A DNA stretch of 64,000 nucleotides, taken from contig NBAY01000023.1 of NCBI GenBank assembly GCA_002794775.1, positions 496,001-560,000 on the forward strand, given 5' to 3'. A model generated the notes under the pieces. That model did no database searches and had not been told where the DNA came from. It was given only the letters and a program-made list of their open reading frames with translations. Position 1 is the first letter of the stretch. The number at the start of each line of letters is the position of its first letter. Positions 35,101 through 48,800 of this stretch are shown one piece after another. The DNA is from Porodaedalea pini (taxonomy: Eukaryota; Basidiomycota; Agaricomycetes; Hymenochaetales; Hymenochaetaceae). Made by a program: the position numbers and the translations under genes.

Positions 35101-37195
35101 GCTTCTAACATCTTCCCCTTCTCTTTGGACAACGTTGATTTGGCGGAGGTGCTGGATGCTCTTATATTTTCATTTCAGGAGTCCTTTTCAGGATTTGCCT
35201 TGGTGTTCTTGAACAAGCAAAAGCCTTGTACATACTTTGGCCCCAATTCATGGTGGTCTGAAGCATGTTCCACTCTATACCATGCACATTGTCGTGATCC
35301 AACTCCCAACTCCAAACATTGTCTGGACATTGAAATATCCAGAGCAAAGAATGCTTATTATAGTGCACACCTACAAAATTCCAATCAGTGCTCAGCTTGG
35401 CAAAATCAGTTTATTGGCATCACTTGCCATTGATCCCCTATCAGAGCACTCCACATGCCCAATGGATCCTTTTTGCTAACTGAAGACAACAAGTCCTCAC
35501 TCTTTTGGCAGACTTTCTTCCTGCCTTTGATGTCCAGGCCAGAGTCAGTTCACCTCCCAGCTCTGTGGGATAGCCCAATGATCTCAACCGATAATGTCAT
35601 CAACACTCTACATGGCATAGACAAGGAGATGAGCCCTGGCAACAGCCACATCTCATATAAGCATCTTTCACTCCTGGTCGAACATCATGGCCAGTTTTTC
35701 ACTGATCTTTTCTCCAAATGTTTATTGCTGGGTCATTTTCCTCTTCCTTTTAAAATGTCATTGGTTACTTTTATCCCCAAACCCAAGCAAACAGACTTTT
35801 CTGTACCCCAGGCTTTCCATCCCATTACTCTAGTTGACACCATCGGCAAACTCTTCGAACAAGTTCTTTATAATTTTCTACAACCTTTTTTCAAACAAAA
35901 CAATCTTCTTCCTGATGCCCAGCACGGATTTTAAAAACATCATTCTTCACTCACTGCCTGTTACAACCTCCTTTCTTACATTCATTCCAATCCAGTTATT
36001 CATTTAGGGGAACCAAATCCTGCTAACTTGATTAATCAGTGCTATCATTTTACTGCCCTTTTCAGAAGTATTGTCACACATCAAATTCATGTGGTTTTGA
36101 CGTGTCTTGTGGCATAACTGCCGAAATTCGAGTAAATGATGATTTACTGTGTCAATTCCTCACAATACATGTTCATTAAGCACTCAAAAAAATGTACTTG
36201 CTCATCCAAATCTGAATCTGTAAAAATATCCGAGGTTAGATGAATATTTTTGTCAAAATAAGTCAAACAATGTTGGCCAGCCCTGTTTCAACACCTCACC
36301 CTCACTATATGCAAAAATCATACCCCTTTCCTCTCATCCCATAAATTTTTTTTCTCCACCTGTAAATTAGGTTCACATGTATGGCAATCCTGTGCATGAG
36401 TTTGGTGTCATTCTGTGCACTATTCGTGGTGTAATGGGGATGTTTCTGTTCTTCGGACACCTGCTCTCACCTGGGTTTGGACAGTCCATTTCATACAGCT
36501 CTGCCAATTTGACAGGTAAAAATACAAAACTTCTTGCACTACATAGACAATCCTATCTACTATAGCCTGGGTTATTTGGGGGCCCCTCCGCCTTGATTTG
36601 ACACTGTAGTGGTAATTTATTTTCAACCTGCACACTGTAGCACCATGTGCCGCCTGCACATCTGAAGTATAGAAGTTGGAAACAACGTGTTGCTTCATAA
36701 GTACTACTCCATCTCAAGAAGAGATGGCTGCAGATATCTCACCGGCATACCAGGTGAGCGTATCCACCATGCAGGACCACTAGTAGATACGCAAGTGTAT
36801 GTTCATGCAAACAGACTCAAAGACATCCTTTCAGATCCAGAACAGCAACAACTGACAGCCTCTTCTTGGTCAAGAGCAAGGCATAACCATTGTTGCCCAC
36901 AATCTAGACAGAAGAGCAGATGGCTTCACTGAAGAGAGGTTGGTGTGCTACAATGGTCAGCGGTATATGCAGATTAGGGGTTGGCACATGAACACATTCA
37001 CCATGAAAACACCCTTCTCTCCCACCACAATGACGCATGGCAAGGCCCTCTCAAACGATGCGCAATCCATTCTCTTCAAGCTGCACCAATCCAATGAGTT
37101 CACCATGGACCATCTTTCTGCGTTGATGGACGTCAATTGTCAAACAATCTATCAGATCATAAAAGACTGGGAGGCTACTGGGGGCATTGAGAGAG

Positions 37196-37622
37196 TGTTA
37201 GAACTCGAACTTTTCCATTTTTCTTTTACTTTCCTTTTACCATTTCCTTTACTCCAATCGCTCCCTTTTTATTATATTTAACCATCTTTCCAATCATTTC
37301 CCACACTCCCTTCACATGACCTTCATTTGTTCCATTCCATCTGCTCATGTAACATTAGGTAATACAGTCTCACAGTCATCGCTATATAAGGTCTCAGGAA
37401 TCACATGAACTCCTTGTTCTGCTTTTCCTCTTACCTCCATGATGACCTAGGTGAGACTCGTCCCCTTTGTATTAGTTTAGTCTTGTATTAATCCTCTTAC
37501 CTCTGCGATGACCTAGCCTGAGTACAGTGTGTCCCGAGTCCCCACTCGAGTATAGCACATCCCAGACGACAGTCAGCTGAGGCCTGCCCAGTCTGAGTTG
37601 TCTCCTGGACTCCTGCCTAACA
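37196..37622 (+). repeat. Element 3 left LTR
   Basis: 427 bp, TGTTAGAAC..CTAACA, with CTATATAAGG and a downstream GTTCTGCTTTT. The complementary AAAAGCAGAAC follows the LTR at 37624-37634. Confidence 0.9.
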
Positions 37623-37660
37623 TAAAAGCAGAACCCCACCCAGGCTCATCCCCAGTGTAT

Positions 37661-38097
37661 TGTTAGGTGGGAGCCCGGGGGACGACTCGGACTGGGCAGG
37701 CCTCGGCTGACTATCGTCTGGGACGTGCTATACTTGAGCGTAGACTCGGGACACGCTTACTCAGGCTAGGTCGTCATGGAGGTAAGAGGATTAATACAAT
37801 ATATACTACTACAGGAGGGGGATGCGGTCTCACCTAGGTCGTCATGGAGGTAAGAGGAAAAGCAGAACAGGTGTTCAGATGCGATTCCTCTTCCTTATAT
37901 ACAGTGATCACCTCGTGAGAACCAGTTGCCCCATTGTCTAGGATTATATAATGGGAGTGGAATGGAACGAATGAAGGTCATGTGGAGGGAGTGTGAGAAA
38001 TGATTGAAAAGACGATTAAATATAATGAGAAGGATTGATTAAAAGAAAGGAAATGATAAAAGAAAAATAAAAGAAGGGAAAAGTTCAAGTCCTAACA
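37661..38097 (-). repeat. Element 5 3' LTR (left on the map)
   Basis: 437 bp. It differs from the other LTR at about ten sites, nearly all CpG; at one site one copy has TG and the other CA, which points to an ancestral CG. Confidence 0.92.
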
Positions 38098-41000
38098 TTA
38101 CCCCCCCCTCAAGGTTGGGCATCCCGACCAACCAAGATCGAGGTCGTCTGGCTCAGTGTCGACGAAGCGTGGGCAGAGTCATTGGCGAGGAATGTCAAGT
38201 TTACGAGGAGCACCAGGGTGTTTTCGATAGAATTCAGCGATCACCTCTTTTGCATTCTCGCCGAAGTCCATCTCAGGCTGCCAAGTCAGTTCATTGTATC
38301 CGACCCACTTGACGAGGTATTGTAGCTTTCCTCAGTGCAGACGCGAGTCTAGAACCTCCTCGATCTCGTACTCTTCTTTGTTGTTGACGATGTCAGGAGG
38401 CGGCGGTGCTGGTTGTTTCTGGCTCTCGAAGGACGGTTCAATGGCGGGCTTCAGTAGGGCCTCATTGAAGACCGGGTGGACCTTTTTCCATCGCTTGGGG
38501 AGCCTGAGTTTGTATGTGCTGGCTCCTACCTTGTCGATGATCTCAAAGGGACCGTACCATTTGTCAGCGAGCTTCTTCGTCGGTGAATCTGTGTTGATGT
38601 TCCGCCCATTGAGGAAGACCTTGTCTCCAGCCTTGTACTCAACCGAAGTTCCTGCCATCTGGTCGTGGTAATGCTTCATGTCGTCCGCTGCCTTGACCAG
38701 GTTGTCCTTCACAACACGATGAGTCTCCTTAATGTGCTTTGCGAATTCTTCCGCCGACATGTTGGCAGATGAGGTTCGTGTTGTGTCAAAGCTCAAGGGG
38801 TGACGTCCTGTGTTTGCATAGAAGGGGGACATCTTTGTCGCCGAGTGTTTGCAGTTATTGTACGCAAACTCCACGAGGGGGAGCCAGTCCTTCCAGTCCG
38901 ATTGCCGATGGTTAACGAAGAGTCGAAGATACTGTTCGAGCTCTTGGTTGACATGTTCCATTTGACCATCTGTCTGTGGGTGATACGCCGTTGACGGATT
39001 GCCTTCGATGTGCAGGAGCTTGTACAGTTCCTTCATCATCGACACATCGAACTGCGTGCCTCGGTCATGGATGATCTTCTTTGGCAAGCCGTGGAGACGG
39101 AAGACGTGGTCGCGGTACAACTGGGCCATGCCTTCTGCTGACAATTTCGTCGTCGTCGGGATCACGTGCATCTGCTTCGAGAACCTGTCCACAAAGATGC
39201 AGATCACGTTGTGTCCCTTGGAGTCCAGGAGTTCTCCGATGAGATCGACTGTGATGACTTCCCAAGGAGCTTCCGGGACTGCATTTGGGTGAAGCGGCCT
39301 CGACCTCGACGTCCTCTGAGCCTTTGTCCACTGACAGTGATTACACCCTTGGACATACGCTCGGACGTCGGAGAACATCGACGTCCACCAGAAGTCTCGA
39401 CGGACGAGCTCCACCGTTTTTGACGCTCCTGGGTGTCCTGCCAGAACCGAGTCGTGACATTCCCGCAATACAGCCTCCCTCATTGACAACGGCACATACA
39501 CTTTGCCTTTCATGCGCCACAACCCATTGACCTCTGTCATCCCCATCGGCCTCTCCGACTCGTCCTGCGCTCTCTGTGTGTCACCCACTCGTTTCAACAC
39601 CTCCTCACACAACGTCCTCACCACTCCACGATTCAGCCACTTGTCTTTGATGAACACGTCGTCGTCGTTGTCATCCTTTCCCTCGTCATAGCCTGCCTTG
39701 CGCAACAGTAAGTCCGCCTTGCCCATCGTCTTCCCCAACTTGTGCTTGAGGTGGAAGTCGAATTCTTCAAGCTCTGTTCGCCAGCGAGCTTGTCGATAGC
39801 TCAGCTTTTGTGCTGACCTGAAGTAGGTGAGGTTGGCATGATCAGACCAGATCTTGATGGGGTGATGGGCACCGAGGAGGTATTGCCTCCACTCCTTGAG
39901 CGCCGAAATGATTGTGAGCATCTCCTTGTCATAGATCTCGTAGTTCCGTTCTGCTGGCAGGAGTGCTTCCGACCTGTAGGCGACCACCCTCCACTTGCCT
40001 TCCTGTTTCTGCAACAACACGCCTCCGAGTGCAAAGTTCGACGAGTCCGCCTCAACGCGGAAAGGGCCCTCGTCATTGGCGATGGCCAGGACTGGAGGTG
40101 AGCAGAGACGTCGTCTCAGCTCCTCGAACGCTTCCTGCTGTTCGGTCTCCCATACCCAGTCCTTTTTACCTGTTAGCGATGTCAGCAGATGGACTATCTT
40201 GCTGTAGTCCTTGATGAACTGTCGCAGCCAGTTGCCCATGCCGAGGAATTGCTGTAGCTGCTTGAGGTTTCGTGGAACCGGCCAGTCTGCGATTGCCTCT
40301 GTCTTCGCCGGGTCAGCCTTGATTTCGCCATTGCCAACGATGTGCCCGAGGTACTTCACGGTCTTAGCGTCGAACTCGCATTTTTCCGGCTTCAGGTACA
40401 GGCCATTTTCTCGTAAGATCTAAAGGACGCGCCTTGACGTCTCGATGTGTTCCTCAAGAGTTTGCGAGAGAATGAGGATGTCATCGAGATAGACAATGAT
40501 CAAGTTGTCGTAGATCAGTCCCTTGAAGATGTGGTTGACAAAGGCCTGGAATGTCGCTGGTGCATTGCAAAGACCAAAGAACATGACTGTAGGTTTGAAG
40601 AGGTCCATATTTGTGTGAAACGCTGCCTTCCACTTGTCGCCTTCGCGGATCCGGACATTGTAGTATCCCCATCGAAGGTCAAGCTTAGTGATGTACTTCG
40701 CTTTCTTGACCTTGTCGACAAGTTCATTGATGAGAGGGAGGGGATACTTATTCTTGATTGTACCGTCGTTGAGTTTTCGGTAATCCTGGATCAGTCGTAG
40801 GGACTTGTCGGCTTTCTTGATGAAGAAGAAGGGCGAGGCCATCGGCGAGATTGACTTTCATATGCGGCTTGACTTCAGGTTCTCTTTGAGGAAGTCCTTT
40901 AACAACTGCTGTTCCATCGGCGTCAGTGGATAGATCTTGCAGTCGCTCAGCTTGAAGTCGGGTTTCAGATCGATGACGTGGTCCCAGGGGCGGTGTTCCG

Positions 41001-41715
41001 GTAGCTTCTCGAATCCTTTCTCCGAGAAGACGTCAGCGTAGTCGTTGAGATATGCGGGCCAGGACGCCTTGTCCATTCGCACTTCTCTCATCCCCCTCAT
41101 CCTCCTCATCTCTTCCACGGCCTCCTCCACCTTCCTCACATCCTCCTTTACAATCGTGCACTCCTCCAGGCAACGGGTGAATTCAATCAAACCTGCCTTC
41201 CAGTTGACCTCTGGGTTGTGACGTCGAAGCCAATCGTAACCAAGGAAGATGTTTGACAACGCCAGCGATGTCACCGCAAGGACAATCCTCTCCCTGTGGG
41301 GCCCAATCATAAGCTCGACGTCGATGTATTCTTCGATCAACCCAGCTTCATTGTGTGTGCCGTCGGCATTGAGCACTGCGAGAGGCCAAATGTATCGTTT
41401 GGTTTCCAACCCGTATCGTTTGATGAACCTCGCATCAATGCATGATCCTGTGCATCCCGAATTCACGAGGGCATGCGCACCCACCTCTCTCGTCTCACCC
41501 ACTACGCTGTGTCCGACGTTCAGGAGGAGGTCCAGCTGGCGTCCGCCAGTTCCCCTCATGAACAATTTCTCTTCAACGTCTTCTTCATTCACACCAGTAG
41601 GGTCTTCATAGTTGGAAAAGTCATCAACGCCGTTTGCATCTAGATATTGTACAGGCAGTTGACTATATTTTAACGGATCTGAACTTGAAACCCTTGGAAC
41701 TTCTCGGTCAGTCAT
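38098..41715 (-). pseudogene. Element 5 pol, few stops
   Basis: Right to left: SVQYL-type N-terminus (LPVQYLDANGVDDF), protease ALVNSGCTGSCID (the catalytic Asp is replaced by Asn), [13 protein letters not shown] near 40500, RNase H VEADSSNFALGGVL, integrase (VDLIGELLDSKG, HDRGTQFD, VNQELEQYL) and chromodomain. Stops at about 40858, 40420 and 38332 break it into three long frames. Confidence 0.92.
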
Positions 41716-41723
41716 CCCGGTGG

Positions 41724-42806
41724 CTATGCCTGACCACTCGCAAAACCCTGCAAGTCAACGACCTCTTCGTCATCACCTTCTTCCTCCACGCAGTTCTCCA
41801 CAGTCAACCTCCGAGTGTCTATGACTTCCTCGAATGCCAATTCCTTCATTGCCCCTAGTTCGTCAGCGAGGAGGCGACGTTCGCCAGGTGCCATCATCTG
41901 CAGCATACGCTGCACGATCGTCTTCCCTTGCGGGCACGCGTCCTTGAAGTGACCAAGCTGGCCACAGATCCAGCACACGCATCAGCGTTGTGCTTCGTTC
42001 ATGGAGACGTCCATCGGCTGGCCAGCTCCTCCGAAGGTGACGCCTGTCGCATCACGTTTGTTGACATGGGGGGCTGTCAACTGGCAACGAGCTGGGGGTC
42101 CATGCGGCTGCGGTGGGCGTGGTGGGCGTGGGAAGGCGCGGCCTCGTTGGATGGCACGAATCTGTTGCTCGCCCCTGTCGATCTCGATCACCTTCTTCTT
42201 CCAGTCTTCATACGTCGTCGGGACTGGCGTTGACCGTAGTACCCCTCACACCACTTTGATGTTCATCGCTCGCTTCAGCCGGTCACAGATGATGCTGTCA
42301 TCCGTCAAACCCGCTCTTGTGATCACGACGTCAAGATCCTGGAAGAATTCGTCGGCGGTGAGGTCCTTCTGTACTTTAGTCTGGAACTTCGCCAGCACCT
42401 TTTCCTTCCAGTTCAGATCATCAAACGAGGCATCCAGGTGCTCTTGGAATCTTGTCCAACTGTGGGTGAAGGTTACGATGCCGGCCGTCATTGATTCCTC
42501 TACGTAATTCTGCGCCCATGTCGCCGCATTACCCCCCTTCAGGTAGGAGAGAGCAACGTAGATCCTACTCTCTGACGTGGGGTATCTGTTCGGGTTTGCG
42601 GAGATGAAAAGAAGGACCTCGCGCTTGAAGTCTAGGTAGTCGTCACCGCCAGTGAATTCACGTGGCTGGGCGACATCTATGTTGGGGGTCGGAGGGTTAG
42701 CCGCCACAACCAGTGCGGGGGCGTTATTCGCCTGATGGGCGAAGGCATTCACGACTATGGCTGCGATCTGCTCCATCTGCTGCTGACTGAAGCCTCCTGC
42801 CGACAT
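41724..42806 (-). pseudogene. Element 5 gag
   Basis: Capsid region GGFSQQQMEQIAAIVVNAF, YLDFKREVLLFISANP and TWAQNYVEES, then after stops a zinc knuckle CWICGQLGHFKDAC. The N-terminal part probably extends to about 43230 in degraded form. Confidence 0.88.
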
Positions 42807-43521
42807 TGCGGGCTCGGGTGTGGGCGTCGAAGGTTCGGGGGGGGGGGGGTCGGCGGTGAGGGGTCTCTGTTGGTTTCACAGTAGGGACCTGGGGTCGGTG
42901 GTAGGTTGATAGTTGATGTCGATGGTGCAGGTGACGATGGAGCGGCTGAGGGCCACCTGGCTCTCCTTCCTCGTTCATCTGACGAATACCAGGCGCGTCA
43001 GATTTCACTCCACCAGATGTCGTGTGTGATGCCGCTATTGTTGGTCGCGACATAACTTGGTCAGTCTGGATCCCAACAGGCTGATGCAGGAAGGGCCCAT
43101 CGCTGTTCGTCGGTAAGATCTATCTTGACGTTGGTGGAGGGACAGGGATCGGTTGTGCGTTCGATCCGGGGTTACGCCAACGTTGAACGGGTTCGTCGGC
43201 GAAATTGATGACGAGGCGGTAGGATCCAAGTGAGATCACAAATGAGATTGTTGTCGAAGTTTGTACTTGTCTGGTTACTCACGTCCACGTCAGGTGCGTG
43301 CTCCACCAGAGGCTAATTCGTAGAGCCAGGGTCGGGAAACGTCGGTTGAAATGTTTACGTAATACACGAACATCCGAAAATGTCCGGGCAGGGTTGAGGG
43401 TTGTCGTTTAGGGGGTTTACACGTCAAGTCCGTCGAGGGGAGCGCTCCTCTAGACCGAGCGAAGGCGAGTCGACAGCGACGACATATGCTGGGGATGAGC
43501 CTGGGTGAGGTTCTGCTTTTA

Positions 43522-43958
43522 TGTTAGGCAGGAGCCCGGGGGACGACTCGGACTGGGCAGGCCTCGGCTGACTATTGTCTGGGACGTGCTATACTCGAGC
43601 GTAGACTTGGGACACGCTTACTCAGGCTAGGTCGTCATGGAGGTAAGAGGATTAATACAATATATACTACTACAGGAGGGGGACGCGGTCTCACCTAGGT
43701 CGTCACGGAGGTAAGAGGAAAAGCAGAACAGGTGTTCAGATGCGATTCCTCTTCCTTATATACAGTGATCACCTCGTGAGAACCAGTTGCCCCATTGTCT
43801 AGGATTATATAATGGGAGTGGAATGGAATGAATGAAGGTCATGTGGAGGTAGTGTGAGAAATGATTGAAAAGACGATTAAATATAATGAGAAGGATCGAT
43901 TAAAAGAAAGGAAATGATAAAAGAAAAATAAAAGAAGGGAAAAGTTCGAGTCCTAACA
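43522..43958 (-). repeat. Element 5 5' LTR (right on the map)
   Basis: 437 bp. The self-primer complement abuts its inner edge at about 43510-43520. Confidence 0.92.
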
Positions 43959-44533
43959 CGTATGTTGTCACTGTCGATTCGCCTTCACTCGGTCTAGAGG
44001 AGCACTCCCCTCGATGGACTTGACATGTAAACTCCCTAAAACGACAACCCTCAACCCTGACTGGACGTTTTCAGATGTTTGTGTATTATGTAAACTTTCC
44101 AACCGACTTTCCCCAAAACACTTATCACATTTGGACACCAACTTGACCTTGGACGAGTTGCCATCTCGATTGGGAAACCTTCTCCCACCCTGGCACTACA
44201 AATTAGCCTTTGGTGGAGCACGCACCTGATGTGGATGTGGGTAACCAGAAGAGTACAGGCGTCATCGACACTATTGTTTGTCATCTCGCTCGGTTCCTAC
44301 CGCCTCGTCATCAATTTTGCCGACGAACCCACTCAACATTGGCATAATCCTGGATCAAACGCACAACCAATCCCCGTTCCCCCACCGTCGTCAAGATAGA
44401 TATCACTGACAAACAACAATGGGCTCTCCCTGCATCAGCATGCTGGGACCCAGACCAACCAGGCTATGTCACGACCAACAATAGTGGCGTCATATATGAC
44501 ATCTGGTGGAGTGACATCCAGCACAGCTAGTAT

Positions 44534-45810
44534 TTGACAAACAAAGAAGGAAGGAGAGCTAGGTGGCCCCCAGCTGTCCCATTGTCACCTGCACTGTCAA
44601 CATCTACCATCAACCTACTGCCGACTCCAGGACCATACCATGAGACCCATAGGGATCTGTCACCCCCAACCCCCCCTGAACCCTTGACACTGATGCCCAA
44701 ACCAGAAATGTCAACAGGAGGTTTCAGCCAGCAGCAGATGGAACAGATCGCAGTGATCGTCGTGGGTGCCTTCACTCAACAAGCAACACGCTCTCCCACC
44801 ACTCAAACCCCCTCAATTGATGTTGCCCAACCACGCAAATTCACTGGTGGCAACGACTACCTCAACTTCCAATGAGAAGTCACTCTCTTTGTCTCAGCGA
44901 ATCCTATGAAGTACCCCTCATCATTGAGCAAGATCTACCTCACCCTTTCCTACCTCAGGGGTGGCAACACGTTGACATGGGCACAAAACTACGTTGAGGA
45001 GTTCACAACAAATGGCATCGTGAACTTCACAGATAGCTGGACCAGATTCCAGGAACAACTGGATGCCTCATTCGACAATCTGAACTGAAAGGAGAAGGCG
45101 CTGGCAGAGTTCCAAACCAAGGTCCAGAAAGATCTTATTGCTGACAAATTCTTCCAAAAGCTTGACACGATCATCATGATGGCAGGCCTAATGGATGACA
45201 CCATTATCTGCGACTGCCTGAAGTGTGCAATGAACATCGAGGTAGTTCGTGGGGTGTTGAGGTCGATGCTGGTCCCAACAAAGTACGACAACTGGAAGAA
45301 GAAGGCAATTGAGATTGACCGGGGTGAACAGCAGATCTGAGCAATACAATGAGGTCATGCATTTCCACTTCTGCCACGCCCACAACAACAACAGGCACCT
45401 CTGGCTTGCTGCCAAATGGCAGCTCCCCATGTCAATAAGCACGATGCAACTGGTGTCACCTTTGGAGGCGCTGGGCAGCCAATAGACATCTCGATGAATG
45501 AGGCGCAACAATGACGGGCATGCTGGATCTGTGGCAAGCTGGATCACTTTAAAGACACATGCCTGCAAGGAAAGACAATCATGCAGTGCATGCTGCAGAT
45601 GATGGCGCCAGGTGAGCATCGCCTTCTTGCCAACAAGCTGGGCGCGATGAAGAAATCAGCCTTCGAGGAAGTCGTAGACACTCAGAGAATGACTGTGGAG
45701 GACTATGTGGAGGAGGAAGACAATGACAAAGAGGTCGTCGACTCACAGGATTTTGCGAGTGGTCAGGTGCAGCCATCAGGGCAACTGACCGAGAAGAACA
45801 AGGGGCTTTG
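44534..45810 (+). pseudogene. Element 3 gag, multiple stops
   Basis: GGFSQQQMEQIAVIVVGAF, NDYLNF, TWAQNYVEEFTTNG and the knuckle CWICGKLDHFKDTC, where Gly is replaced by Asp. Stops at NFQ*EVTLF, NLN*KEK and others are mostly TGA where sister copies have Arg or Lys codons. Confidence 0.85.
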
Positions 45811-48800
45811 AATCTGGACTCGATAAAATATAACCAACCATCTGTACAATATGTAGATGCAAACGATGTCGATGGTTTTTCCAATTACGAAGTCCCCACT
45901 GGTGGGAACGAGAATAGTGAGTACGAGCAGCTGTTCATGAGGGGAACTGGCAGACGCCAGCTGGACCTCCTCCTGAACATCGGACATAGCGTGGAGGGTG
46001 AAGCGAGAGAGAGGTGGATGCCCATGCCCTCATGGATTCGGGGTGTATGGGGTCATGCATCGACGTGAGGTTCATCGAACGATACAGGTTGGAGACCAAG
46101 CGATATATCAGATCCCTTGCGGTGCTCAATGCAGATGGCACACACAACAAGGCTGGTTTGATCGAAAAATACATCCATGTCAACTTAATGATTGGACACC
46201 ATAAGGAAAGGATTGTCCTTGCAGTGACATCCCTGGCATTGTCAAACATCTTCCTTGGCTATGACTGGCTTCGATGCCACAACCCAGAGGTCGACTGGAA
46301 GACGGGTTCGATTGAATTCACCCACTGTCCAGAGGAGTGTGCGATCGAGAAGGGGGCTGTGGAAGAGATGAGGGGGGTGTGAGAAGTGCAAATGGACAAG
46401 GCATCCTGGCCCGCATATCTCAATGACTATGCCAACGTCTTCTTGGAGAAGGGATTCGAGAAGCTACTGGAACACCACCCCTGGGACCACATCATTGACC
46501 TAAAACCTGACTTCAAACCCAGCGACTGCAAGATCTATCTGCTGACACCAACGGAACAAGAGTTGCTGAAGGAATTCCTCAAGGAGAACTTGAAGTCGGG
46601 TTGCATATGAAAATTGATCTCACCAATGGCGTCACCCTTCTTTTTCATAAAGAAGGCCAACAAGTCCCTACACCTAATTCAGGATTACTGGAAGCTTAAC
46701 GAGGGTACAATCAAGAATAAGTATCCTCTTCCCCTCATCGACAAACTTGTTGACAAGGTCAAGAAGGCAAAGTTCATCACCAAGCTTGATCTTCACTGGG
46801 GGTATTACAACATCCGGATCCGTGAAGGTGACGAGTGGAAAGCAGTGTTCCGCATGAACATGGGTCTCTTCAAACCAACGGTGATGTTTTTTGGTCTTTG
46901 TAATGCACCGGCAACATTCCAGGCATTTGTCAATCACATCTTCAAGGACCTGATCTATGCAAACCTAATCATTGTTTACCTCGACGACATCCTGATCCTC
47001 TCAGAACCCATTGAGGAGCACATCGAGACATCGAGACACGTACTTCAGATCCTTCAGGAAAACAGTGTAGAGTACCGACGAGCGGCCAACCACTGCAGAT
47101 CCCTCTAGAGGCCATCTGTTGCACGTTCTGACAGCTATTGACACGTACCAGACACAGGATGATTTGCCTGACATCACATCAGCAGATCGCTAGGAAGATC
47201 CCCCTGGCAATTCAGGATGTACCAGAAAGATTATGTCATTGGAGTCAGTTGGGACACATACCAGAGATCTGCCCGATGATGGATGATGGCTCACCGATTG
47301 GAGGATCTCAGTTCTGGTGGAGCTGCGATATGACCAGATGATGGACCGAGGCAAATGGGGAAGTTGTTGCATGGACAGGTTTTCTCTTGATTTTCTATGT
47401 TTCTCTTATGTTCCGAGTGTTTTCTCTCTGATGCTCTATGTTTCACCCGGTATGCACATTATACTCACTTTGGAATAATTTTCCTGTAGATAGATCTCTT
47501 GCACCTTGTATTTAGGGACTTCCCTGTCATAGGTAGCAAGGGGGGAAAATACTACTGCAGAGTTCCCCTCAGATAGGGCAGCTTTTGTGCGTGCAGTTAG
47601 TCTCCACAACAGTTAGTTTCATGGCAACCTTGTCTTCAGTCTCATCTCTTGTCTCGTTCTCATTCTCATCTCCGTTATCACTATTGTCTCATACCGGAGT
47701 TGATATCTCGCTCATTCCAGCTCCGTACTGACACTCACATCAGGTCCAGAGCGCCTTACAGTATTGACGCGTACCAACACATTGTACACATACCGACATG
47801 TACCGACGTGTACCAAGATTTTTCCCATGCTCATACTGAGCATATATTTACTGCAAAACTCAATGGAAACACATCCCCAAATGAACTGCTGATCCTAAAC
47901 AACCCATATGCAGGATCTACAACAGCTTGTATCTGAAACTGGAGAAATGCGAGTTCGACACCAAGGTCGTTAAATACCTTGGCCACATCATTGGCAATGG
48001 CGAACTTAAGGCTGACCCGGCAAAGACGGAAGTGATCTCTAGCTGGCCAGCTCCTCGCAACCTGAAGGAACTGCAAAAGTTCCTCAGTATGGGGAACTGG
48101 CTAAGGTGGTTTATCAAGGACTACAGCAAGGTGGTCCAACCGTTAATGTCTCTGATGGGAAAAAAGGGCTGGGTATGGGAGACCAAACAGCAGGAAGCAT
48201 TCGAGGAGCTGAAGCGTCATCTCAGCTCACCTCCAGTCCTGGCAATCACCAATGACGAGGGCCCTTTCCACGTAGAGGCAGACTCGTCAAACTTTGCACT
48301 CAGAGGTGTGTTGTTGCAGAAGCAGGAAGGCAAGTGGAGGGTGATTGCCTACAGGTCAGAAGCACTACTGCCTGCAGAATGAAACTATGAGATCTACAAC
48401 AAGGAGATGCTCGCAATCATTTCGGCGCTCAAGGAGTGGTGACAGTATCTCCTCGGCACTCGTCATAAGATCGAAATCTGGTCCGACCACGCCAACCTTA
48501 CCTACTTCAAATCAGCACAGAAACTGAGTTATCATCAAGCTCGCTGGTGAACAGAACTTGAGGAATTTGACTTCCACCTTGAGCATAAGTCGGGGAAGAC
48601 CACAGGCAAGGCGGACCTGCTGTCATGCAAGGCGGGCTACGATGAGGGCAAGGATGACAACAACGGCATCATGTTCATCAAGGAGAAGTGGTTGAATTGT
48701 AGAGTGGTGAGAACATTGCATGATGAGGTGTTGGACTGAGTGGGTGAAGCGCAGAGGGCGCAGGACGAGTCAGAGAGGCCGATGGGTATGACAGAAGTTG

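Larger units (their letters stand above)
7054..36050 (+). mobile_element. LINE (non-LTR) retrotransposon, heavily nested, 3' part beyond the window
   Basis: Pieces of one non-LTR element can be threaded through the insertions. ORF1 runs from about 7054 to 19686 and ORF2 from 19692 to 36050. Removing the MITE at 7271, the solo LTR at 8543, gypsy element 1 at 11891 and gypsy element 2 at 19998, each with one target-site copy, rejoins the same reading frame every time. ORF2 stops inside the reverse transcriptase at the TA used by the long-arm DNA transposon at 36053, so the YADD box and 3' end should lie to the right of the window. The link between 9.4 and 11.7 kb is not resolved, and assigning 7054-9380 to this LINE rests on frame continuity rather than homology. 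Confidence 0.7.
19692..36050 (+). pseudogene. LINE ORF2: endonuclease and reverse transcriptase, split and truncated
   Basis: Starts six bases after ORF1. The first piece (19692-19997) holds the start of an APE-type endonuclease: SIFSLNIHNL and IICFQEIP, the fold's metal-binding Glu. After element 2 it resumes at 34600 with HIVVGDFNCHSQLW (catalytic GDFN) and SSDHMPI (catalytic SDH). A spacer follows, then the RT N-terminal motifs MSPGNSHISYK, FPLPFKMSLVTFIPKP and LPDAQHGF. The RT is cut at 36050, before the YADD box. In-frame stops are present in each piece. The family is Tad/jockey-like by layout. Confidence 0.85.
37661..43958 (-). mobile_element. Ty3/gypsy chromovirus, element 5
   Basis: 6298 bp, LTRs 437 bp each. 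The target duplication reads TGTAT on the left (37656-37660) and CGTAT on the right (43959-43963), a single CpG transition apart. Gag and pol are recognisable throughout with a few stops. It sits 38 bp inside the left LTR of element 3. Confidence 0.92.
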